Positions 32,082 through 43,300 of a stretch of DNA of 64,000 nt are shown here, one piece after another. A model generated the notes under the pieces. That model saw only the letters and a list, made by a program, of their open reading frames with translations, was not told the DNA's origin and did no database searches. Made by a program: the position numbers and the translations under genes. This DNA comes from Leptodontidium sp. MPI-SDFR-AT-0119 (taxonomy: Eukaryota > Ascomycota > Leotiomycetes > Helotiales > Leptodontidiaceae): NCBI GenBank assembly GCA_020726505.1, contig JAHLEZ010000002.1, forward strand, positions 2,666,001-2,730,000, given 5' to 3'. Position 1 is the stretch's first letter, and the number at the start of each line of letters is the position of its first letter.

Positions 32082-32597
32082 GCAGAGATGTATATCATAA
32101 GAATGAAAAGGGGGGCGAGGACAGAGGGACTCATTGCTAGCTCTGTCGTTTTTGAGAGTTGTAATAATGCGATAAATAAAGCATTGAGGTCGAGAGGTGG
32201 AGGATTTTTTTTTTTAAATGAGTTTAAATCGGAGACTTCAACATTGAAGGCAATAAAGGTGAAGCTGAACCATACATCGGTTTGTGGGAAATCTTTATTT
32301 GTTGAAACTTTTAACTTTCAACTTTGGGGCACAAGAGCTATTATTTGACTTGTGACTCCACTCTAGGTCGCTTTGTTGTAAAGTTTTATTCATAGGATTG
32401 AAATTATTCTTAAAAGAAAATATGTTTCATTTAGTGCTTTTACAAAGAGTGTGGTTCGGAAACAGTTTTATGAATAAAAGCGTATGAGAAAACAGCAGTT
32501 CTGCGTAATGGATAAACATGTATGAAAGAACGGCAGGGAAATGACCTATGGAGAATGACTTTTCTATCTGTATAAAAAGACTTCATTCCACCTAGAA
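32082..32597. other. Intergenic region
   Basis: No gene supported. A T-run (about 32207-32216) and A+T-rich sequence are present. It likely includes the cupin 3' end. Confidence 0.4.
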
Positions 32598-32894
32598 TTG
32601 TTGGCTTGTTCCTCATTTCAGACAACTCCATCAACAGTCATCTTGAGCGGATACAGAAGACGAAGCGAAGGTGGTAGTGGTAGTCATCAGAAACAGCCAG
32701 GACCAGTCGCGGTAATTCCTAGTCGGTATTGGAGGTGTTGTGAGTGCCGCTACCGTCGTGATCCTTATGTTTGGAGATCCCGGATAGACTCCGATTTGAC
32801 CAATTCTTGCCCCTCTCCCGGTTGTCCTGCCATTGACGGTCACCGTAGATGCAATACTTGTATAGAAGCCTCATTTCCGAGCCTAGGCCACTGA
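32598..32894 (+). CDS. Small Cys-rich, probable zinc-binding protein
   Basis: A 98-codon frame whose second half has a patterned Cys/His array: RYWRCCECRYRRDPY, then SCPSPGCPAIDGHRRCNTC. The layout (W-x-C-C-x2-C, then C-x4-C-x5-H-x2-C-x2-C) resembles small fungal zinc-binding proteins with an aromatic before the first Cys pair. The N-terminal half is Ser/Gln-rich and could instead be untranslated or contain an unrecognised intron, so the start is uncertain. The opposite-strand frames over the same bases have no pattern. No function can be given. Confidence 0.5.
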   Translation: MLACSSFQTTPSTVILSGYRRRSEGGSGSHQKQPGPVAVIPSRYWRCCECRYRRDPYVWRSRIDSDLTNSCPSPGCPAIDGHRRCNTCIEASFPSLGH

Positions 32895-33944
32895 AATACA
32901 TAGGTCGTTGGAGCGTGTAAGGAGACACGTACCGCGGTTACCTTCCATATTTTCCCTTGATTTTTACTGTGAGACTTTGCTTCAAGCCAGACTTGAGTCA
33001 GTTTTGGGAATATAGATACGGGGGGTGGATTTCCATGTTTCACTTCTAGGAATAGTGAATTAGCTTGAATGTTATTGCGGTTCTTCTCATTGTGTTTATT
33101 TTCTAGTTTAATCGAGAGTATTTATGATTTATTTAATAGGGTAGGCCTTGATTCAGAAGTGGCATTCTTAACATGTTAATCTGACGTGGGTCCTCAAGGA
33201 AGAAGTCTCGACCATTTATTTAAGATAACATTTCTCTTTTTCAGAATTCATTTCCTTTTGCCTCGTAATCCCAAAGGCTCTCAATCTCGTTATAGCAAAA
33301 CAAACATAGGGGTGAAATTATTCAAAGCTCCTACCATTCATTTATTACCACTTTTCACTTCTCGGAATTATTTCCCTTTTCCTCGTAATCTCAAAGGCTC
33401 TTGATCTCCATATGCTAATGCTAAAATAAACATGTATTGTACTAAAAATAGGCTTGTAACAAACACAGAACAGACGCATAACAGACGCACAATAAACCTA
33501 CAACAAATGTGTAACAGACGTACTGTATAATAGACTACAGAGGGCAAATAAGGGCCTCGTTAATTCCTCTAGCATACGAAAGTGTGTGGCGTTACCTTTC
33601 CTTCTCTTATTATACGGAAAATAAGCGACCTCGTGGTTTACTGATTTACCTTATAACTATTAGAAAAGTTTTATTTTATTTTATAGTTAATTAATATTGC
33701 AATTGATTAAAGGCTGTAGTTGCCGTTAAAGACTTCAAAAGAATTATTTTCAACTACTTAAGTTACAAAAAAGTCTTTCATAAAGAAGATATTAACGAAA
33801 GAATTATTTTAAACTAAGAAAGAAAGGCTATAGAAACAACCTAATTTAGCTAGCTTACAATTTAAAATTTATCTAATTAGTGGTCGTAGGAAAGAAGAAA
33901 ACAACATAACAACAGTTACGAAACAATTCAAAGAGACTATTTAA
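32895..33944. other. A+T-rich transition zone
   Basis: No gene supported. It contains a 120-bp-spaced direct repeat (33251-33288 and 33371-33408), a cluster of AACAGACGCA-like short repeats (33468-33522), and rising A+T content toward the second transposon block. Short frames overlapping the repeats are not genes. Confidence 0.5.
33251..33408. repeat. Direct repeat pair, 120-bp period
   Basis: 33251-33288 and 33371-33408 share the core CCTCGTAATC.CAAAGGCTC with few differences. The preceding bases (AGAATTCA / GGAATTA) are also related, so the unit may be a partial tandem duplication. Confidence 0.65.
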
Positions 33945-35188
33945 GTCCCCCCCCCCCCTTTCCGGCCACCCCTAGTTTCCGGCCACCTCGCTTAACTCAC
34001 CGCCATTTACACCCTCCCACTTTAATAATTAATAACTTTTTTATTCTTTAATCAATTCTTCTGAAATTCAGAATTTGCATTCTTGTCATAATAAAGCCTC
34101 AATACACCGAGTACGACATTAGCTGTATACTCAGAGAAGTAGAGAATAGAAAGTCCTTACAAAAGGCTACCCTAGAGTAGGGAGTTCCTAGGTTTACCCT
34201 ACAAGGCCGACAATCCACTTCCGAATCGCACTAGGAAGGCGCTAGTTATCTTCAAAGGCTTCCTATAGTAATTAAAGATCGATTAGCTAAATAGGTTCTT
34301 AATCAGGAGGCCCTTAGCCGTGGCCTTATTTATACGTAGATTAAGGTTTTTGGAGAACGACTCCTGGGTCTTTAAAGGGACTATTTACTACTTAGAAAGA
34401 AGTAAATATACTAGTTTTTGGCACACCACCTTATTCTTAAGACTAAAAGGCAACTTAACGTCGATTTAGTACGTGTGAATTACGCTACAACTAAAGTTAT
34501 TCAACTATAGTTTCAAAAACTAGAGGTCTTAGCAATCAAGGCAATTCTAGCTACGCAACGATAGAATATAGACGAAGCTAACATCATAGAAGGTTATAGA
34601 GCCAATAGATATATTATAGGGCATACTAAACGAGTAAGAGTTTAAGGGAAACAGCCTGGTTCACGTGCCTAGACCTCGTTAATCGAGTGTGTATTAGCTA
34701 TAAGAGCGTTAACTAAATCTCTTATAATTTACAAGGGCAAAACTATTTAATAACAATAGTTTCCAGCTCAATTAGACTTATTTAAGTCTTAACACTTCAC
34801 TATAATAAAGAATAAATAGACAACTAATATTACTACTCTTAAATAGCTTAAGAAGATATTTATTCCGCAAACCAAACCACGTGATTATTCAGCTCGATTA
34901 CTTATTCTAAATAGCCATAGTAGTTATAAGACTACTAAATTCTTATAGAGGTACTATAAGCACAATATATACCTTCTATTTTTACCTACTCATACGTCAC
35001 ATGTCTTATAACCTTTGGATTTGTTGATTTTCTCTCCACTAAAGGCTGCCTACCGAAAAGAGCTATATAAATTGAGTTCTTTAATTAATTCAATATTAAT
35101 TAAAAAGCGCAACTTTCTCCTATATTATCAAAAGGCACGCAAAGCTAGTATTACACCTAGTAATATTAAGGCTGGTTGGAAAGCTAGT
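33945..35188 (+). mobile_element. Fot1/pogo-type DNA transposon, 5' part, RIP-degraded
   Basis: The start is marked by a C-run followed by two copies of TTTCCGGCCACC (about 33959-33988), typical of the terminal inverted repeat of Fot-like elements. A TA is available as target upstream of the C-run. A plus-strand transposase relic runs from about 34100. The element is cut at 35188 by the Gypsy-2 LTR, and its 3' end lies beyond the window. All of it is A+T-rich except the first 70 bases. Confidence 0.75.
34100..35188 (+). pseudogene. Fot1/pogo DDE transposase relic
   Basis: The DDE domain is recognisable on the plus strand. NIDEANIIEG carries the first Asp (about 34570). ARLLILNSHSSYKTTKFL (about 34890-34945) corresponds to LLILDGHxSH with the second Asp changed to Asn. 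FLPTHTSHVL.PLDLLIFSPLK (about 34975-35045) holds the third acidic position. A clean tail (KKRNFLLYYQKARKASITP, KAGWKA) continues to the Gypsy-2 LTR at 35189. The N-terminal DNA-binding half is badly degraded. The Asp-to-Asn change and stops mean it is inactive. The frame recorded at 35015-35224 is this tail running into the LTR. Confidence 0.85.
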
Positions 35189-35489
35189 TGTTACGGCTGG
35201 CAAGAGGTTAATACGGCGAGTTGACTCTAGCTTTATATTTAGGCCTTTAGCTACGCTTAGAATCGAGAAGAAAAGACAAAGAGGAAAGGAGAGCTCTCCG
35301 TAAGGGAGGGCTCGAGTATATATATATAAAAGACCCTCTTAATAGGGCCTAGCGTAGTCGAGTGCCATTTACGTTAATATATCGCGGGCCCGCCACTTAG
35401 TCTTCCCTATTAGGCTTAGCGCCGTCGCATAGTTAGCGATGTTACAAGCCCGTGTCAGCTAGAATACGAGGCGATTATAAGTCGTAACA
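35189..35489 (-). repeat. Gypsy-2 3' LTR
   Basis: 301 bp, from TGTTACGGCTGGC to AAGTCGTAACA on the plus strand, the reverse complement of the Gypsy-1 LTR. It directly abuts the Fot1 reading frame (KAGWKAS) at 35188. Confidence 0.9.
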
Positions 35490-35660
35490 TTACTTCTCCC
35501 TCTTAAAAAACTACGTTCACGTAATTATAACTATAACTATATTATCTTTTAGGTCGTTATAGTTGTTAATACTAGTGTTATAAGCCTTTAACTACTTTAA
35601 GAGAGCTCTTAGCGGGCCTTTAGTATTAAGATACTCTAAATAAAACCTCTTAATTATATA

Positions 35661-35665
35661 TAAAG
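35661..35665. repeat. Target-site duplication TAAAG (left, Copia-2)
   Basis: TAAAG at 35661-35665 is repeated at 51400-51404 on the other side of Copia-2. Joining the flanks restores the Gypsy-2 chromodomain sequence as seen uninterrupted in Gypsy-1 near 19445. Confidence 0.88.
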
Positions 35666-35850
35666 TGTGGTACAGAAGTGGAGTAGAGCCTTGCGATTAA
35701 CGTAGGGAGAACTGAAGTAGTTTATTATTCTTTAGAATATATAAGGAAATCAGGGGAACACGTTGTTCCCCTAAAAGCGGTATACGCTAGCAGAATCTGA
35801 AACTAATATAGCGCACAACTAACCGAGTATTATCCCGTGCTTATATAATA
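35666..35850 (-). repeat. Copia-2 3' LTR
   Basis: 185 bp, starting TGTGGTACAG on the plus strand and ending CTTATATAATA (from CCTGTACGACA). It is the reverse complement of the Copia-1 LTR. Confidence 0.87.
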
Positions 35851-36125
35851 CACTCCCTAGCCAAATGACAATTATAAGCTACTAATATTGTGATTAGCTG
35901 TTTTAAGCGAGAACAAACACTAAACTAAATAATTAAGCCACAACTATTCTTATACTATTAAGTTAAGTAAACAACCGTCCTATTTAAAGTGGCACATCCC
36001 CCACTTGATTCTTAATCTTATAACCTCTCTATAACACATACAGATCGACCTTTCGATCTACTAACTAATTAACTAATTAACAATTAATCAACTAATTAAT
36101 AAATTAATTAATTAATACTATAGGT

Positions 36126-37062
36126 ATATTAGTGCGCTCTACTAAGGCCGTTAAGGCTAATCGTTTAGCTACTATTATAAGTTATTAAGTTAATTTTTAT
36201 TAAGCTAATCGTTGATTTTAGGGCTATATGTTAATTTAAATATTACTAATTATAATAGGCGAAGAAGAAGAAGGATGCCAAGAAGGCTCCAAAGGCTGCT
36301 CCTGCTCTAAAGAGAGCTATTACGGCTGCTCCGGTTACTTGTGCTCGTGCTCCCTGAGTTAAGGGAGATAAGCGTTTAGTTATTTATTTAGGTTATATTA
36401 ATAGCGCCCTCTAAACTAAAAGTACTAGCGAGTACTTTAATATTATTAATCGGGGTACTCGTTGTTTCGCCTACTTGTCAGGTTACTCTTATAAGGCTGC
36501 TCCCCTTGTTACTTTGGCTCCTTTCTTGGTTTACTAGGCTGCGCTCTTAAATGACGTAGGCGAGAAGGTAAATTCCTTAGGTTATTCTTTTTAACGTGTA
36601 ATTACTAATTGTTTTAGGAATTAGAGCGTCTAAGAGCTCCCGTTTTTGTTACCCTTTAGAGTAAGGTTACTATTATTATTACTAATAGAGTAACCGGCTT
36701 AGGAGGAGGTAACGAGGAGGAGGAAGATAAGGGTAGTACTACTATTAAGGAGTCTAGTATATTGTTTTATCTTAAATTTCCCGCGAAATTAAGGCTAAAT
36801 CGGTTGATTTCTTTTAAATAAAGAGAACTTTGGTACTCTAGAGTCTCGCGCGTGGGTTGTTAGCGAGTAACTTATTACTACTGCTAGTGCTCTGTTCTCT
36901 CCGGAGCCTACTTGTAGACCTACTAATGTTAGTAGAGCTCCGGCTTTTACTCCTAAAGAAGAGGCTTCGGCCGCTCGTATTAACAAGCTTTATAGTGTAA
37001 TTAGAAGTGCCTTAGCTACTTTAGCTAAGGAAGTTCGGGGCTTACTACCTAGAGATAATTAG
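36126..37062 (+). pseudogene. Antisense spliced accessory gene of Copia-2
   Basis: Homologue of the Copia-1 antisense gene, here on the plus strand because the element is inverted. Exon 1 starts at 36126 (ATA, where an ATG may have been) and reads STKAVKAN. Intron 1 (36177-36258, 82 bp) has ATAAGT (mutated GTAAGT), an ATTACTAAT branch and ATAG. Exon 2 reads AKKKKDAKKAPKAAPALKRA, then YLGYINSAL and INRGTRCFAYLSGYSYKAAP, keeping a Cys that is Tyr in Copia-1. A second intron of about 50 bp starts GTAAAT near 36571 and has CTAAT before TTTTAG. The C-terminal helix reads AARINKLYSVIRSALATLAK and ends at TAG 37060. The two copies conserve the core and the basic character of the tail while differing in many residues, which suggests the protein evolved as a protein before RIP. 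Confidence 0.6.
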
Positions 37063-39316
37063 GCTGCTCTCTTTTTGTGAGGCGAGGCTTAAGAACCTCT
37101 AAATAATTAAGTGTCCCCTTATAATTTGCTTATATTACGTTATTTTTGTTATAGAAACGAATAACCGTTAAGAGTAATTAAATCTTTTAAATGCCGTGAA
37201 TTTTACCCCTGAGCTTAGTTGCTTTCGAAGTAAATTAAATAGTAAGAGAATTTATAAAGTAATAATAAATACATAAGAAAATACATTATGTATTCATAAG
37301 GTAAGCTAATAGTTAGACTACCCTTATAATAAAGGAAAGGTAAAGAACGTGTATAAAGACTTACTTTAAAGTGAGGGCTCTATAGTGAGTTACTTTAGTT
37401 AAGCACGAACATTTACTAAGTTAATAAGAGTAATAAAATTCTTAAATTTTTGCCGAGAGAGGTTCTTTATAAGTCTATTAACGGGCATATAACTCGTAAG
37501 TAAATATTCGACTAAAAAAGTACCCTTTTAAAACTCCTGGCGTAATTATATATTTTAAATATTAACGTGGCAAAGCTTAGTAAAAATACGTTAATTTTCC
37601 CTAATAATTAATTATATCGTTTATTAATTATTATAAAAGATCCTTTAAATTTCCCCTAACTTAAGACGTAGCTCCTAAAAGAAACGCTATAAAGCCATAA
37701 TCTCCTTAGTTGTGCGCTTAACACTTAAAAGCTTAGCCTATATAGTTAAAGTAGTAACTATATCTTATAAGGCCGCTCTCTACAAAATCAAACCTCTAAA
37801 AAGTATTACAATATAACTATTAAAAGAACGCCTAGTATTAAGATCGTCTGCAAATAAAGCATTTAAAGCTATAATAAGCTGAGAGTCGCGTAGCTTATAA
37901 TTATAAGTAATCGCTAAAAATCGGGTTCTAAAGAGGTAATAAATAGTCTAGTTAACTGCCGCAAGGTGCTCTAAAGAGGGGTTAGTTAAGAAGTGAAAAA
38001 GTCTTAAAGTTATAAACGTAACGTTTACGCGTAATATAATTACTGTGTAAAGTATTAAGCTAACCTTTTCTTAATACTCCTTAATTTAAACCGGAGTTAC
38101 TTGCCCTTAATTCTTTAATAGCTTAACTTAAGGTAGTAGAGTACTTAGGCAATTTCTATTTACTAAGTCAAATTACAAAGTAACCTTTTAAATATAAGTG
38201 TTATATATTAAAGAAGTAGTCTTTATTTAATAATCTTTAATAACGCGAATACCTAAAAATTACTCTATCGGTTCTCCTTTAGTAAGCTCGTATGCCGTAT
38301 TTAAGCCGTTAATAATAAATTAAGCGTCTCTAAGGGCTAAAGCGTAATATAACACTTAAATATCGTCGACATAAAAGATAATAAAGACTAAATGTTATTT
38401 GTTTATAAAAATATAAGGCTCTTTCTTATAAGGGATTAACCTTAATTTTAATAAAGTCTTAGTAAAGTCTCTGTACTATAGTGCTAGCGAGTCTCTAAGT
38501 CTATAAAGCGCACAATTAACCTCTACTATTATACTGTCTTACTTGAATCCGTCTAGTAAGTAATAACGTACGCGAGCACTTGATTCGCTTTGTTTAGCGT
38601 TAATAAAGGCGTTAATAATATTAAATTAAATTATCTCTAAATTAAATTAAGCTACTATTATTATAGCGGTCTTAAAAGAACGAGTAACTAAGGTTGCCGT
38701 ATATATTAAGAGAATTAACGTTTCGGGTTATAAGTCTCCCTTAATAATAACTCGCGAGTGACACTTAGTTAAATACCCTAATAAATTGACTTTAGCGTAA
38801 AATACTTATTTTAATAATATTAGTTATTTAGTAGCGAAGCTTTATTTAACGACTCTCTAGTAATTACGCGACTTTAAGTTAGTGATTTCCTTAATTACGT
38901 CGGCTCAAAAGTGCTCTCTTAAAGGGTAATCTTTAAGGTCTCTCTAATTTAATAGGTCCTTTAGTAATTAGGATTAATATATTCGTGGGAGATTAATTAG
39001 TTGTCGAATTTCGATATTTTTAAGAACAGACGCTAAGATTATAACGTGGACTACACTTAAGTCTTTCCCGTCTCTTTATACTAGTTCTTAACTAAGCTAA
39101 AAGGTCCTTAGAAAGTCCTTTAAATACTTATAGTTACTTAACGGGTTTAACGATTTTATAATTAACTCTTTAATAGTTATTATATAGACGCTTCGATTCG
39201 GTTTCGTAATTTTATTATTAACTTAGGTCTTTCGACTGTCGCCAGTTACTCGATCTTCTACCCTCTTCCTTTATAGAGGTTTAAGTAAGTTATTATTAAT
39301 TAGGGCCGGAAGTAAT

Positions 39317-39321
39317 AAGTG
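39317..39321. repeat. Target-site duplication AAGTG (left, Copia-3)
   Basis: AAGTG at 39317-39321 is repeated at 47366-47370. Flanking sequence on the two sides joins to match Copia-1 near 13680-13700. Confidence 0.87.
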
Positions 39322-39579
39322 TGTTAGTCCACAGGCCCCTGCAGAAGCCTACCTAGATGGTACAGGCGTACTTTCGTTAATACATAGGGGTCAGAGGCCT
39401 ACCGGAGGGGTTTCGGTGGAGATTCGGTGGCGTCTCGTAGTATATAGGCTGGCTTTCCTCGTACTCTCTTTAGAAATATATAGATTTTTGAACTAATTAT
39501 TTATTACTCTATTACTATACTCGCATTTTGAATATATTTATACTTGTGGCGTAGTACATAAACCGGTACTATACTGACA
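39322..39579 (+). repeat. Copia-3 5' LTR
   Basis: 258 bp from TGTTAGTCCACAGG to ATACTGACA. Confidence 0.88.
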
Positions 39580-40399
39580 CTAATTAGTGGCAAGCTTATA
39601 TTATTAACTTTATTATAAATAGAAAAGGTCTTAGGCTATAGAGTGAATTCTGGGCTTTAACTTAAGGAGTACTTAATTATATTTTCCTTAAAGGGCATTT
39701 TACCTTTTCTAGATCGTGGAGGGAAGGTAACTTTTCTCTTAAGACTCGACTAAGACTATTATACGTTAGAAAAGAGTTATTATAACACGATAGTTACTTT
39801 ACGAAGATTATTAAGTTAATATCCTTGAATCTAGAACTTTGGACCTTTGAGAAACCTATCTGGGAACTCACTGGATCACTTATGAATCGTATTTATGTAA
39901 CGTTGCTGGGTTCTGACTGGTACGCGGCGTACTAGCTCCGTCGGTTGGTATTAGCTATGAAGTGAGGTCACAAGAGTTGGGTTCTTAATAGGGATTGAGA
40001 CGTTACAAGTAGTGGTAAACTTGAAGGTAAACTTGCTATGATGATTTGAGCACGAAGCTCTATTACCTAGGAAACTACTCTATTTATATAGAACTTCGAT
40101 TCTAACTGGACCCCTTAGGAGCCCACGGCCCTGAGGTTCCAGGAGCCCTGGATCTTAAAGCTCTAAAAGCTCTATGTTATCACGTGACCCCTGGTCCTAT
40201 GATTTCGTCCTTGTCTTGGCTTCTTTGTGCAGCAAGGCTGCCGAGCCTTAGGGCTAAGACACACGTGATCCTGTCGATCGTGACAATTTAATATAATAGC
40301 GGATACTTTAGACTATACCCTAGAGCTAGAATTGACTCCGGAAATCATTAATGTTATAGTTGTACTTAAGGAGAGAGTAAATCTTGATTTAGATTTCCT

Positions 40400-43300
40400 A
40401 GTAGATATAATAGTATATTCACAGAAGTTTAAGGAGGACTTCTATAATAGACACTTTAAGGGAGAGTTCCTTTTTTAAGACTTTTAGGAGTACTTTAAAG
40501 GTTAGACGGCAAATGAGTTTAAGTTAATTAAGACAGCGGAACGTACGTGTCTTAGGGACGACTTATAAGCCTTTAGTGTATTCGTATAACGTGTTAAGGG
40601 AACGAGGACGGCAAATGCTCTAGTAGAAACAGTGTAAGTTAAAGAAAATCTGTGGCTAAAGGACTAAATAAAAATATAAATTTAGAACTACCCCGAATTA
40701 GTACTAAATCATATCCGGGAATTACTCTCTCGACTACTACTATTATTCCTAATAATACTTTAATAAAATTAACCTTTAATGTTTTTATAACACTAATTAG
40801 AGGTAGTTATTTATTCTGTGGAAGAAGACACTTCTTTGGAAGGGTTAGGAGTAAAGCTTATAGAGACAATTTAGTTATTAGGATTACTTAAGATCTCCCT
40901 TATTAAAGGAGATAAGGTCGAGGATTTATATAATATAACTCCCCTACTTATAGTCTTAAAAAAAGAGTTTTTATTTACTTTTAAGAGGGATCTCCTAAGT
41001 AATCTCTACTTATAGAGATTAAATAACTACGTGTTATTAAATTTTATATTAATACTAGTAATATATTCACGGGATAAGTCTTTATTATTATTTGAGGTTC
41101 TTAGGACTGCTAAACTATATATAGAGCCGATTTGGCTATTATAATATATTATAGATTTATTGACCCCAGACTAAGCAAAATCGTTAGTAAACCTTACTAA
41201 GATGTATACTAAGGAGCTCTAATATAGCGGAGATAAAGACTACTTAGATGAGAAGCTCCACATTTTCGTCGACTTATATTAGAGAGTATTAATTGAGACT
41301 AAAGTCTAAAATCGAGCTTTTCTGTTGATATTACGAGACGGAGCTAATTCGTACTATTACCGGTACTTTTAGAATAAAGGGTACTCATTTAATGAGCTTA
41401 TTAGGACAACTCGTGAACACTTTAAGATAGAGGAGAGAGTTAATAAGTTCCTTAGCTAGTAGTTTAGTCTGACTTTCTTGTTATTTTAAGAGGAGCGTCA
41501 CTAAAAGGGAAAGCCGGTACTAACTTAATTAGAGAACTTCGCTAAAGAATTGCAGAGTATTTAACTTGGCCTAAAGGACGATAATATATAAAACGACAAG
41601 ACGCTCCACGATAAGCTTGTGTAAGGAGTATTAAGGAACCCCCTCTTTAATATAGCCTTATTTAAGGCACCTCTTACATTCCTTATATTAATAGATAGTC
41701 TTCGCTCCGCCGTCGGCGTTGAGGTAACTTATAGCTCAGGATTAAGGGTGAGTAAGTACTCCGGATTTAATCCGAATTGCCACTGATCCCACGTCGTAAA
41801 AGGGACGGCTTATTACTTTAATTGTAGGATGAAATTTTCAAGTAGAAATAAACACGGAGATAAATTCTAGCTTATATTAGGCTATATAGGCTATATTATT
41901 TATAAGAAGATAGACTACTATAGTAGTCGTCACTCTAACGAAGAGCAGGCAGCGTCTAAGGCAAGATACTTCGTGGCGCGTAAGGCTAAAGGAGTGAAGG
42001 CTATAAATAAGACTTTTAGGAGTTACTTAGCTTATATTAAGGGAATCAACTCTAATTCGGACTAGAACTAGGCTATATCTAGATACTATTTAGGAAACTA
42101 CTAAGATGCGGATTTAGACACTTTAATAGATATTAACGACTCTTTAGAGAGTTCTAACGACGACGATAGCGATAGTACTATAAACTTCACGACTATATTT
42201 ATAGTAAGTGAGGTATAGTATAATACACGAGAGGTTATAAGGTAACTTGAGGAGAGGAAGGCTACTTACATCTTAGAAAGTAAAGTCAAGAGACTTACTC
42301 TAAGTGAGGTTTATATAACGTAATAGATAGACAGATTCTTTTAAGGTCTATTGGATTAATATAAGGGTATTTAATAAAAACACGGGAGGAATTAATTAAC
42401 TATAAGTATTATAGTGAATTTAAGATGTTAAGTTTAATACTAACTAGGCGGGCTAAAGCTAGATTATATTCAGTGCTGGTTTATAACCGTCCTTAGGGGT
42501 TGCTATAGTTAATACTCCGGCTAGAGAAATAGACTTCTAAATTATAGACGTAGATATCTTATTTTTAGTTTGCTTATAATAGTTAGATGTGCTTAACGCG
42601 TAATATAATAACTTATGTAATGTCTTAATTTAGGGCAATAAGAAGCACTTAATTATATAGAAGTATAAGTATTTATAGCTACTTTTGGACTAATATCGTT
42701 AATTGCTAGACACTTCGACTGGAACGATAAATATATATTACTTAATTGAACTAGAAATACGTCGGCTTTATAGGCGTTTCGGATACCCTTTAATAAGACG
42801 TCTTTAGCACTTATTAAATCAAGTTGGCCACGAGCATGACTCAGAAGTCATATTGAGGGTTAAAGAGATGTGTGAGTATTACTAGAAACATATAAATGCT
42901 CTATATAAGTTCCGCTTTAAGTTATAAGACGACGCCGACTTTAATTATATAGTTTATGTTAATATCACAATATTTAGAGAATAATATGCCCTTTATATAA
43001 TAGATAAGGCAACTAGTTTTAGTACGGCGAAACTACTCTAAAAAGCCCCTGGTTCGGCTACGGCTCGGGCTACTTTTAACGTATTTAAGTTAATATAAAT
43101 TAACACATACCTTGGACTTCTAGATTTTGTCGTATATAACTATAACACTAATTTCAATTCTAAGGAGTTTTAGAGTGTACTTAGATTTATGAGTAGTACC
43201 CCTAAGTTAGTACTTATTAAGGTATATTATTTAATTAGTAAAGTTAAGTGATACTACCGCCTATTACGCTATGCCTATGAAATCGTTATAAAAGAGTACC

